Of a stretch of 64,000 nucleotides of DNA, positions 24,383 through 33,153 are shown one piece after another. The position numbers were made by a program, and so were the translations under genes. Under the pieces are notes generated by a model. It did no database searches. It had not been told where the DNA came from and saw only the letters and a list, made by a program, of their open reading frames with translations. Position 1 is the stretch's first letter. Each line of letters begins with the position of its first letter. The stretch spans positions 2,108,001-2,172,000 of the forward strand of contig NZ_KI912270.1 in NCBI RefSeq assembly GCF_000243415.2, written 5' to 3'. The stretch is from Mycolicibacterium tusciae JS617 (GTDB taxonomy: Bacteria; Actinomycetota; Actinomycetes; Mycobacteriales; Mycobacteriaceae).

Positions 24383-25555
24383 ATGACGACAACCGAAGTC
24401 AGCGACGACGACTTTCAGGAGATCCTCGCGCAGACGCGCACCTTCGTCCGCACCGCCGTCGTCCCGCGCGAGCAGGAGATCCTGTCCGGCGACCGCGTAC
24501 CAGCCGATCTGCGCGACCAAGCCAAGAAAATGGGATTGTTCGGCTATGCGATCCCCCAGGAATGGGGTGGGCTCGGCCTGAATCTCGCCCAAGACGTCGA
24601 ACTCGCGATGGAACTCGGATACACCTCGCTGGCGCTGCGGTCGATGTTCGGCACCAACAACGGCATCGCGGGACAGGTGCTCGTCGGGTTCGGCACCGAT
24701 GAGCAGAAGGCACGCTGGCTCGAGCCCATGGCCACCGGCGACGTCGTCGCCTCCTTCGCGCTGACCGAACCGGGCGCCGGGTCGAACCCATCCGGGCTGC
24801 GGACCAAAGCCATCCGCGACGGAGATGACTGGATCATCAACGGCCAGAAGCGATTCATCACCAACGCACCGACCGCTGACTTGTTCATCGTGTTCGCCCG
24901 CACCCGCCCGGCCGACGACGAAGGCGCAGGCATTGCGGTGTTCCTGGTGCCGGCCGACGCCGCGGGTGTGATGGTCGGCGCCAAGGACGCCAAGATGGGC
25001 CAGGAAGGCGCATGGACCTCCGACGTCAGCTTCGACGACGTTCGCGTGCCGGCAACCGCGCTCATCGGCGGCAGTGAAGACATCGGATATCGGGCGGCGA
25101 TGATCTCGTTGGCACGTGGCCGCGTCCACATCGCAGCGCTCGCCGTCGGCACCGCCCAGCGCGCCCTCGACGAGTCCGTCGCCTATGCGGCCACGGCCAC
25201 TCAGGGCGGCACACCGATCGGGAACTTCCAGCTGGTGCAGGCGATGATCGCCGATCAACAAACCGGCGTGCTCGCCGGCCGCGCACTGGTGCGTGAGACC
25301 GCCAGGGCGTGGGTCAGCGAGGAGGACCGCCGCATCGCACCGTCCGCGGCGAAGTTGTTCTGCACCGAAATGGTCGGTCAGGTAGCCGATCTCGCGGTAC
25401 AGATCCACGGCGGCAGCGGCTACATGCGCGAAGTGCCCGTAGAGCGCATCTACCGCGACGTCCGCCTACTGCGGCTCTACGAGGGCACCAGCGAGATCCA
25501 GCGTCTGATCATCGGGGCGAACCTCGTCAAAAAGGCACAAAGGGAGAGCAAATGA
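24383..25555 (+). CDS. acyl-CoA dehydrogenase (FadE-type)
   Basis: A 390-residue FAD enzyme. FALTEPGAGSNPSGLRTKA, NGQKRFITNA, and RLYEGTSEIQRLIIG with the catalytic glutamate are all present, so it should be active. ATG at 24383 was chosen since GGAGAGGAG precedes it; earlier in-frame starts (24353, 24281) would translate the operator. The stop overlaps the next gene's ATG (ATGA). It pairs with the mycofactocin-type SDR downstream. Confidence 0.92.
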   Translation: MTTTEVSDDDFQEILAQTRTFVRTAVVPREQEILSGDRVPADLRDQAKKMGLFGYAIPQEWGGLGLNLAQDVELAMELGYTSLALRSMFGTNNGIAGQVLVGFGTDEQKARWLEPMATGDVVASFALTEPGAGSNPSGLRTKAIRDGDDWIINGQKRFITNAPTADLFIVFARTRPADDEGAGIAVFLVPADAAGVMVGAKDAKMGQEGAWTSDVSFDDVRVPATALIGGSEDIGYRAAMISLARGRVHIAALAVGTAQRALDESVAYAATATQGGTPIGNFQLVQAMIADQQTGVLAGRALVRETARAWVSEEDRRIAPSAAKLFCTEMVGQVADLAVQIHGGSGYMREVPVERIYRDVRLLRLYEGTSEIQRLIIGANLVKKAQRESK

Positions 25556-26379
25556 GTGGGCGCCTCACCGGCAGAGTGGCATTCATCACCGGAGCGGCGC
25601 GAGGCCAGGGCCGCGCGCATGCAGTCCGGATGGCCTCCGAGGGCGCCGACGTCATCGCGGTCGACATCGCGGGCCCCCTACCCGCCTGTGTCCCCTATCC
25701 ATCGGCGACGCCGGAGGACCTGAAGGAGACGGTACGACTGGTCGAGGCCACCGGACGCAGGGTCCTGTCCGCGGCCGTTGACACCCGCGACCACGACGGG
25801 CTGAAAAAGGTCGTCGACGACGGTGTCGCCGAGTTCGGCCGCCTCGACATCATCGTCGCCAACGCCGGCATCACCACTCCTCACGCCTGGAACGCCATAA
25901 GCCCCCAGGAGTTTCGAGACGTCGTCGACATCAATCTCACCGGCACCTGGAACACCGTGATGGCCGGCGCTCAGCACATCGTCGACGGCGGCCGGGGCGG
26001 GTCGATCATCCTGATCAGCTCGGCGGCCGGAGTCAAGTTCCAGCCGTTCATGATTCACTACACCGCCAGCAAGCACGCCGTCACCGGGATGGCCCGGGCG
26101 TTCGCCGCCGAACTGGGCACGCATTCGATCCGCGTCAACAGCGTGCACCCCGGGCCCGTGGTCACCGCGATGGGCTCCCCCGAGATGGTCGAAGGGATCG
26201 CAAAGGCGGCCGAGGTTGACGGCAACCATGCTCTGCTGAACGTCCTGACGCCCTTCCTGCCCACCTGGGTCGCACAACCCGAGGACATCGCCGATGCGGT
26301 CTGCTGGTTGGCCAGCGACGAATCGAAATTGGTGACCGCGCAGGCGATATCGATCGACCAGGGTTCGACGCAGTTCTAG
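25552..26379 (+). CDS. mycofactocin-coupled-type SDR
   Basis: A 275-residue SDR. VAFITGAARGQGRAHAVRMA is the cofactor motif. A long segment after beta-2 (VDIAGPLPACVPYPSATPED, then LKETVRLVEATGRR) is the insertion that marks mycofactocin-coupled SDRs, whose NAD is held tightly and reoxidised by mycofactocin. NAGITTPHAW, SSAAGVKFQPFMIHYTASKH and VHPGPVVTAM complete the fold. It overlaps the dehydrogenase stop by four bases. Substrates of this group are often alcohols such as terpenoid or steroid alcohols. Confidence 0.88.
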   Translation: MSGRLTGRVAFITGAARGQGRAHAVRMASEGADVIAVDIAGPLPACVPYPSATPEDLKETVRLVEATGRRVLSAAVDTRDHDGLKKVVDDGVAEFGRLDIIVANAGITTPHAWNAISPQEFRDVVDINLTGTWNTVMAGAQHIVDGGRGGSIILISSAAGVKFQPFMIHYTASKHAVTGMARAFAAELGTHSIRVNSVHPGPVVTAMGSPEMVEGIAKAAEVDGNHALLNVLTPFLPTWVAQPEDIADAVCWLASDESKLVTAQAISIDQGSTQF

Positions 26380-26384
26380 GGGTC

Positions 26385-26444
26385 GGTGAATGTGCGGTTT
26401 CGCGCGAGACACGCCGTGGAAGCGGTGAAATCCGCACATTCACC
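26385..26444. terminator. 13-bp inverted repeat between convergent genes
   Basis: GGTGAATGTGCGG (26385-26397) is perfectly complementary to CCGCACATTCACC (26432-26444), with a 34-base loop. It starts six bases after the SDR stop and its right arm covers the stop codon of the convergent gene at 26440. It is a likely bidirectional terminator. Confidence 0.65.
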
Positions 26445-27312
26445 ATGTCTTCGGGCATCCCCGCGCGACGAGTGCTGCACCCACACGGTCGAGAAACACC
26501 TGCGGGTTACGGTGCAGCATGCCGCTGGTCAGCCTGACATCGATCCATCCAAGATCCGGCAGCTTCGCATATCTTTCGACGTCCCATGTTCTCTGTTTCG
26601 AGTCGGTCCAATGGTGCGCGCCGTCGAAGTCGACACCGACAAGCCACTCAGGCCAACCCATGTCGATGCGGGCGAACAAACGGCCATGTTCATCGAATAC
26701 CGGAATCTGCGTCTGCGGCAAGGGGAATCCAGCTTGAACAAGGAGCAAGCGAGTCAGAGACTCATACGGGGATTCGGCTCCTCCGTCTACCAGTCGCAGC
26801 GTCTGCCTGAGCTGAACCAAACCACGAATACCTGGGTGTCGCTTAGAGATTGCCTCTACATCACGGACCTTCAGATCGGTCGCGTTCATCAGGGCGTCGA
26901 TCCGCTGCACACCCATTTTCAGCTCCAACCGGCGACCGAGGTCGAAGGCCGTACGCGCCGCCGTTGTCACCACCATGCCGTCGATCGACTGTGTCTCGCC
27001 TGATGCGAGCCGGTCGGACTGAATGGTCAGCATTTCAGGCCCGCGTCGGTTGGTATGCACTAGTTCGGCAGGTAGGCCCGGCTCAATCCATTGTGCGCCG
27101 AGTAGCGCGGATGCCGAGAGTCCAGCGAGCACACCGCGACGCCGTGACCACAACCACGCCGCGCGTGATCGCTGTGTCGCGGAAAGTTCGACACCGCGCA
27201 ACCCGTGAACACCGGGATAGATCGGCGTGTAGAACCGACGCAGTTCGCGGGCGCCGATCAACCCCGCCGCCAACGCCTCCGAGCCTCGAAACGGCCACTG
27301 CAACTCCCCCAT
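26440..27312 (-). CDS. DUF559/Vsr-like nuclease-fold protein with AbiEi-like N-terminus
   Basis: A 290-residue protein of a type common in mycobacteria. The N-terminal half (RRFYTPIYPGVHGLRGVELS, then SASALLGAQWI and TTAARTAFDLGRRL) resembles the AbiEi/type-IV-antitoxin-like wHTH arrangement. The C-terminal half (AESPYESLTRLLLVQAGFP, ARIDMGWPEWLVGVDFDGAHHW) has the E...D...VDFDG pattern of the DUF559/very-short-patch-repair endonuclease fold. A DNA-related role is inferred. No toxin partner is adjacent. Confidence 0.75.
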   Translation of the reverse strand: MGELQWPFRGSEALAAGLIGARELRRFYTPIYPGVHGLRGVELSATQRSRAAWLWSRRRGVLAGLSASALLGAQWIEPGLPAELVHTNRRGPEMLTIQSDRLASGETQSIDGMVVTTAARTAFDLGRRLELKMGVQRIDALMNATDLKVRDVEAISKRHPGIRGLVQLRQTLRLVDGGAESPYESLTRLLLVQAGFPLPQTQIPVFDEHGRLFARIDMGWPEWLVGVDFDGAHHWTDSKQRTWDVERYAKLPDLGWIDVRLTSGMLHRNPQVFLDRVGAALVARGCPKTW

Positions 27313-27418
27313 GGCTGGAGAGTGCAGAGGCTGACCGACAAATTACCGGTGACTGTGCGGATTTATCCACAACTGCGGCGCGTCGCGTACGAAACCCCAC
27401 GCTCGCGCAGCGGACCAA

Positions 27419-27871
27419 CTAGCCCAGGAAGCGGACGATCGACTCCGCGACGGCGGCGGGCTTTTCCGAGCCGTCGATCTCGACGGTCGTCGTCATCGTC
27501 GCCTGTACGCCGCCATCGAGCTGATCTACCTTCGTGATCTCGGCTCGGGCGCGGATCTTGGCACCCACCTTGACCGGCGTGATGAAACGAACCTTGTTGT
27601 AGCCGTAGTTGATTGCCATCGCGATGTTCTCGACGGTGTAGAGCTGGTGAGAGAAATGCGGAAGCAGTGACAGCGTCAGCAATCCGTGAGCGATAGTGCC
27701 GCCGAAGGGGCCGCCGGCCGCGCGTTCCGGGTTGACGTGAATCCACTGATGATCGTCGGTGGCATCCGCGAAGATATTGACGCGGTCCTGTGTGACCTCG
27801 AGCCACTCCGTCGGACCGAGTTGGCTGCCTTGCGCCGCGACCAACTCATCGAGTCCACTAAAGGTTTTCAC
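27419..27871 (-). CDS. MaoC-like (R)-specific enoyl-CoA hydratase
   Basis: A 150-residue single-hotdog MaoC protein. The hydratase motif is DATDDHQWIHVNPERA with catalytic Asp and His, followed by GPFGGTIAHGLLTLSL. It hydrates trans-2-enoyl-CoA to the (R)-3-hydroxyacyl-CoA, or acts in related dehydration. GTG at 27871 follows AAGGAG with five-base spacing. It starts 11 bases after purU, so the two may share a transcript although the functions are unrelated. Confidence 0.9.
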   Translation of the reverse strand: MKTFSGLDELVAAQGSQLGPTEWLEVTQDRVNIFADATDDHQWIHVNPERAAGGPFGGTIAHGLLTLSLLPHFSHQLYTVENIAMAINYGYNKVRFITPVKVGAKIRARAEITKVDQLDGGVQATMTTTVEIDGSEKPAAVAESIVRFLG

Positions 27872-27882
27872 TGCCGCTCCTT

Positions 27883-28779
<897 letters not shown>

Positions 28780-28833
28780 CTACGTCAGAGTGTCACACCG
28801 GCCGGTCCGAAAGCGCGGCGTGGAAAGAGAATC

Positions 28834-29970
28834 TCAGGCCGATTCTTCGTCTGACCAGAATCCACCGGCGGGCCGATCCAGGACTGTCAGCGGAGGCGAC
28901 ACGATCTGACGCACCTTGTTCCCGCCGGATCGGCGGGCCTCCCTCATCGCCGCAGTGGCGATGCCGAGCACCTCGTCCAAGACGTCATACGGGGGGTGGC
29001 CCGCCAGAGGGCTCAGCGGAGTGGTCACCACGCCGATGCTGGCGGTCAATCGACTGGGCGACGACGCGACCGTGGCGCGCACCCGTTCCACAAACGGTGA
29101 CGGATCATCGCTGGTGAGTACGTCGGCGATGTAGAACTCCGCCTCCTCGACGTGGGCGAGTACCGCGACGCGACGGACCGTCTCACGCAGACCCTGGCCC
29201 ACGGCCACTCGCGCACGGTTGGCCGCCGTCACGCCGGCCATATCCTGCAGGAGCGAGAAGCTGTCGAGATTCACGACGGCCACCGCCAGATATCGGTCAC
29301 CGCCACGGCCTCGCGAACTCATCAGCGTCGCGACCTTCTCCGCGAATGCACCCCGGGTCAAAAGGCTCGTAAGCGGTTCGACGTCCTCGAGCAGCCCCTC
29401 GTTGTTCGTCGACCGCAACAACGTCCGACACGCGAATACCCCGAACAGGTTGACCCCGACGATGAGAAGCACTGCGCATACGGCCAACGCAGGATCGGTC
29501 GCGGCCAACCGCGCCCCGACAAACACGACTGTCGCCGTGGTGATCAACCACAAGAACACCAGCAACCGCATCGAATGAAACAGCGCGACGAAACCGCCAA
29601 GGACGGCGAACGCGGTCGATCCCAGAAGGCCCACCAAGGGATCCGTCTGCACCAGGCTGGATGCCGCGATGCAGATAGAACCGGCGACGACACACAGTTC
29701 CGATGTGATCCGGGAGGGCCAGCAGTTCCTCAGCCAGACCGTGGCCATCACCAGGCAGCACACCGCTACGGCGACCGCCACGGATCGGCCCCACAGGCCG
29801 GAGGCCCCGACGGGACTCACCATCAATATGGACGGAATAGCCCCACCCGCGAGGATCACCGTTGCGATTACCCGACACGTCGCCGTTTGCGCGCCCCGCG
29901 CGGCGAGGAATGCTGTCAGCCAATAGTAATGATCGCGACTGCGTTCTTTGCGTCGGCTTTCTGCCCTCAT
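28834..29970 (-). CDS. membrane protein with degenerate GGDEF domain
   Basis: A 378-residue protein. Residues ~30-190 are strongly hydrophobic with about six membrane segments (e.g. VIATVILAGGAIPSILMVSP, LLGSTAFAVLGGFVALF). The C-terminal third follows the GGDEF fold (DVEPLTSLLTRGAFAEKVAT, VAVVNLDSFSLLQDMAG, SIGVVTTPLSPL, MREARRSGGNKVRQ), but the GGDEF signature itself is HVEEAEFYI, so diguanylate cyclase activity is unlikely. It may bind a nucleotide or act as a c-di-GMP-independent sensor. Topology is judged by eye. Confidence 0.8.
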   Translation of the reverse strand: MRAESRRKERSRDHYYWLTAFLAARGAQTATCRVIATVILAGGAIPSILMVSPVGASGLWGRSVAVAVAVCCLVMATVWLRNCWPSRITSELCVVAGSICIAASSLVQTDPLVGLLGSTAFAVLGGFVALFHSMRLLVFLWLITTATVVFVGARLAATDPALAVCAVLLIVGVNLFGVFACRTLLRSTNNEGLLEDVEPLTSLLTRGAFAEKVATLMSSRGRGGDRYLAVAVVNLDSFSLLQDMAGVTAANRARVAVGQGLRETVRRVAVLAHVEEAEFYIADVLTSDDPSPFVERVRATVASSPSRLTASIGVVTTPLSPLAGHPPYDVLDEVLGIATAAMREARRSGGNKVRQIVSPPLTVLDRPAGGFWSDEESA

Positions 29971-30186
29971 CGGCCACCACTCACGGTGAAACCTGGGACA
30001 TGCGCATCGGCCAATGGTATCGCCATGTCAAGCCACGTGCGGCGACTCGAAGCAACAGTCCGGGGACTCGTCGCTGGCGTTACGAAACGGCACAAAGTCG
30101 ACACGTTGCCCAATAGCTTTCCAACTGTGGAAGTGCCACCCCACTGCCCCGGAGATTGGACGATCTGTTGGTTGCTAGGAACCCGT

Positions 30187-31689
30187 TCAGACATGACCGG
30201 CCTCAATTTGTAGCCGCCCGCTGCGCAAGATCACCGCGGTCAGAATTGCCCCGGCAAGGAATAGCGCTGCGGCGATATGGAACGCGACTGTGTACCCGTG
30301 TATGGCCCCAGCCGCCGCCACCGCAGGTGTGGGCGGGTGGTGGCTGTCGATGTAGCGCGCCAGGGCGGTGGTGAAGATCGTCGAAAGGGCAGCCGTGCCG
30401 ATCGTTCCGCCGATCTGCTGGCTGGTGTTGACCATGGCCGAGGCGACGCCGGCATCCCGGGTGGCGACCCCGCTCGTTGCGGTAGCCACCGCGGGGGAAA
30501 ACGCCAACCCCATTCCGACACCGAGTAAGACGATCGGGCCGAGGATGTCCCGGGTGTAGGTGGCGTCCACCCCGAGGCGACCGAGCCATGCCATGCCTGC
30601 CGCTGCCACCACCATGCCGGTCGGGATGATGGGCCGCGGACCGACGCGGCGCATCAATACCGTGTTCGCCAACGCCGCGGCCAGCCCGATACCGGCAGCC
30701 ATCGGAAGGAACGCCACCCCGGTGGCCAGTGGGCTGTAGAGCAGATCGCGCTGCATGAAATAGGTGAGGAAGAGGAACGCGGCGAACATCGCGCAGAACG
30801 TGACGGCAATCGTCAGGTATGCCCCGCCGCGGTTGCGATCCGCGACGATCTGGAGAGGCAACAGCGGCGCCTGCACCCGCATTTCGACAACGAGGAAAGC
30901 TGCGATCAGAACCGCCGACGCGGCGAGCATGACGACGGTCAGAGGCGCGCTCCAGCCATCGGATTCCGCGTTCGACAATCCGTAGACCAAACAGAACAGC
31001 CCTGCGCTCGCGGTGATTGCGCCTGGCCAGTCGAGCCCGACCTTGGTCTGGGTTGGAGCCGCTCTGACGACGAGGAGTGCGCCGAGCGCGGCGGGTAGCG
31101 CCAGCACCATGTTGATGTAGAGGCACCATCTCCACGACAACCACTCCGTGACTGCGCCCCCGAGTAGCAGTCCGATCACCGCACCGCTGGCTGCGATGGC
31201 CGAGAAGACGGCGAACGCCTTCGCGCGGCCGTCGGGGTCGGTGAACGTGATGTTCAGGGTAGACAGCGCCGCGGGGGCGAGGATCGCGGCGAAGACGCCT
31301 TGGGCCGCCCGGGCCGCGATCAGGACCGCGAACCCGCCTGCAGCGCCGCCGAGAGCAGATGCCGCGGCGAAGCCAATCAGTCCGATGATCAGGGTGCGAC
31401 GGACACCCACCCGATCGGACAACCGGCCCCCAAGCAGCAGCAGGCTGCCGAAAGCCAGCGAATAGGCGGTGATCACCCATTGCCGGCTCGCAATGTCGAA
31501 TCCCAGTTCGTCCTGAGCCGACGGAAGGGCGATGTTCACGATCGTGATATCAAGGACCACCATCAGCTGCGCCGCCCCGATGACGGCTAGGACCGACCAC
31601 CGCCGTACTGGTTGCGGCGCAGCCGCTTGGCCGAAATTACTTCTCGCCGGCCGTCGCTCATCGCGACGCCCGGAAAGTCGATGACTCAA
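30187..31689 (-). CDS. MFS drug/proton antiporter, DHA2 (14-TMS) family
   Basis: A 500-residue transporter. The first helix carries the DHA2 motif LMVVLDITIVNIALPSAQ, followed by LLLLGGRLSDRVGVRRTLI (motif A) and helices through residue ~490, consistent with 14 segments. FSPAVATATSGVATRDAGVA matches the DHA2 loop near helix 11-12. It probably exports drugs or pathway intermediates. No regulator is directly adjacent; the gene follows the ketosynthase on the same strand across a strong hairpin. Confidence 0.9.
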   Translation of the reverse strand: MSHRLSGRRDERRPARSNFGQAAAPQPVRRWSVLAVIGAAQLMVVLDITIVNIALPSAQDELGFDIASRQWVITAYSLAFGSLLLLGGRLSDRVGVRRTLIIGLIGFAAASALGGAAGGFAVLIAARAAQGVFAAILAPAALSTLNITFTDPDGRAKAFAVFSAIAASGAVIGLLLGGAVTEWLSWRWCLYINMVLALPAALGALLVVRAAPTQTKVGLDWPGAITASAGLFCLVYGLSNAESDGWSAPLTVVMLAASAVLIAAFLVVEMRVQAPLLPLQIVADRNRGGAYLTIAVTFCAMFAAFLFLTYFMQRDLLYSPLATGVAFLPMAAGIGLAAALANTVLMRRVGPRPIIPTGMVVAAAGMAWLGRLGVDATYTRDILGPIVLLGVGMGLAFSPAVATATSGVATRDAGVASAMVNTSQQIGGTIGTAALSTIFTTALARYIDSHHPPTPAVAAAGAIHGYTVAFHIAAALFLAGAILTAVILRSGRLQIEAGHV

Positions 31690-31749
31690 AGTTCTCCCTG
31701 TCGGCTAGTGGCCCGCACGACGGTCACCGCTTGTGCACGCCTCACCCGG

Positions 31750-31791
31750 GATTGCCCGTACGTCTCTGGGGCCCGCGGCGTACGGGCAATC
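31750..31791. terminator. strong hairpin downstream of ketosynthase gene
   Basis: A 13-bp perfect inverted repeat (GATTGCCCGTACG at 31750-31762 and its complement at 31779-31791) with a 16-base loop, extendable by a CACCC/GGGTG outer pair. It lies 30 bases after the ketosynthase stop and ahead of the MFS gene on the same strand. Confidence 0.7.
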
Positions 31792-31820
31792 GTGGGGTGC
31801 GTTGTTGATAGACCGTGCGC

Positions 31821-32981
31821 CTAGGCCGCCGGCGCCAATACCACCGCCGAGTTGTGCCCGCCCATGCCCAGTGACGTCTTCAGCGTCAGGCCACCGGGTT
31901 TCAGCGGTGTGGGCCCGTCGAGCAGCCGCGGATGCCCGGGGGCCACCGTCGGCGGCGCGGGCACGGTTCCATGCGCATAGCCGAGTGCGGCGGCGGCGAG
32001 CTCGACGGCTGCGGCGGCACCCTGGCAGTGCCCGACCATCTGCTTGATGGAGTAAATGCCGGGCATGCCGTGCAATACCTCGTCGACCAGCTCGGCCTCG
32101 GCGGCGTCGCACTGCTGCGTGCCGGGTCCGTGAGCGTTGAGGTAGGCGATCTCGTCAGTGGAGGTATTCGCGGCACTCAGCGCATTACGGACACACTCGT
32201 CGATGTGTGTGCGGGCGGGGTCCACCGACGTCAGGTGGTGGGCGTCGTGGGTCATATCGCCACCGAGCATTTGAACGTAGGGCCGCTCGGCGCGTTGCGA
32301 CAGTACGAAGGCGACCGCCGCTTCACCGGCCGGGAATCCTCGGCTTCCCTCTTGAAACGGTCGGCAGCCCTCCAGTGGTTCGACGTCGACGACGCCGACG
32401 CCGAGGCGCACGAAATGCTCCACGTTCTCCGGTGTCAGTGACAGATCCGTGGAAACGAACACCACGTCGTCCACGAATCCACTGTCCAGCCACATCTTCG
32501 CGGTGATCAGCCCGGCGTTGCCTGACGAGCACATGGCGGACACGTTCATCGCGGGCCCGTGAAAGTCGTACTCCTGCATCAGCATCGATACCGGTGTGGA
32601 CGGCATCAGGGTCAGGTAGTCACGAATCCTTCGGTGCGCCGCGTCTTTGAGATAGAAGTTGCGCCAGCCCTCGACTTCAGAAATCACAACTGCGTGGAGC
32701 AGTCCGACCCGGCGGCCGGGCACCCAGCCCCGCTCGGCTGCGTCGGTCAGGGCTTCGCGGGCCGCCCCGCGCATGGCACGAGAGAACCTGCTGAGCCCGT
32801 CCAGCGGGTTACCCTCGTCCGCGATCTGCGCCACCCACGCGTCCTCGTCGCGGGTAGAACCGAAGCCGCCGACCAATTTTGCGGCAGGCTTACCGCTGAG
32901 CAGCCCGTTCCACAGCGGCTCCGCGCCCCAGCCATACCCTGTTACTGCGCCGATCCCGGTGATGGTCATCGGTCCTACCAT
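31821..32981 (-). CDS. beta-ketoacyl-ACP synthase II-like ketosynthase
   Basis: A 386-residue thiolase-fold condensing enzyme. The Cys-His-His triad is present: nucleophile in NVSAMCSSGNAG (about residue 150), first His in YLNAHGPGTQQCDAAE and second His in IKQMVGHCQGAA. LKTSLGMGGHNSAVVL is the normal KAS end. It has no neighbouring ACP, malonyl transferase or reductase, so its pathway is unclear; fatty-acid, polyketide or mycolate modification are possible. ATG 32981 follows GAAAGG. It is divergent from the PAS-GGDEF gene. Confidence 0.88.
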   Translation of the reverse strand: MVGPMTITGIGAVTGYGWGAEPLWNGLLSGKPAAKLVGGFGSTRDEDAWVAQIADEGNPLDGLSRFSRAMRGAAREALTDAAERGWVPGRRVGLLHAVVISEVEGWRNFYLKDAAHRRIRDYLTLMPSTPVSMLMQEYDFHGPAMNVSAMCSSGNAGLITAKMWLDSGFVDDVVFVSTDLSLTPENVEHFVRLGVGVVDVEPLEGCRPFQEGSRGFPAGEAAVAFVLSQRAERPYVQMLGGDMTHDAHHLTSVDPARTHIDECVRNALSAANTSTDEIAYLNAHGPGTQQCDAAEAELVDEVLHGMPGIYSIKQMVGHCQGAAAAVELAAAALGYAHGTVPAPPTVAPGHPRLLDGPTPLKPGGLTLKTSLGMGGHNSAVVLAPAA

Positions 32982-33065
32982 GATTGTCGCCTTTCGCTTT
33001 TTGGACGTTGCTGAGAAAGTTCCCGTTTAATTAACGCTTATCTAGCCGTTGTTGACCAGGCAAAA

Positions 33066-33081
33066 TGTCACACGTGAGACA
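33066..33081. promoter_or_regulatory. 16-bp near-palindrome in divergent promoter
   Basis: TGTCACACGTGAGACA is a dyad with one mismatched pair around a CACGTG centre. It lies 85 bases upstream of the ketosynthase start and 73 bases upstream of the PAS-GGDEF start, a typical operator position for either gene. Confidence 0.45.
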
Positions 33082-33153
33082 GTGGGGATTAGTGACGACG
33101 CGCGAAATACAGCTGCGTGAACCGCCAGCTAACTCTGCATCGAGGGCCGGTTG

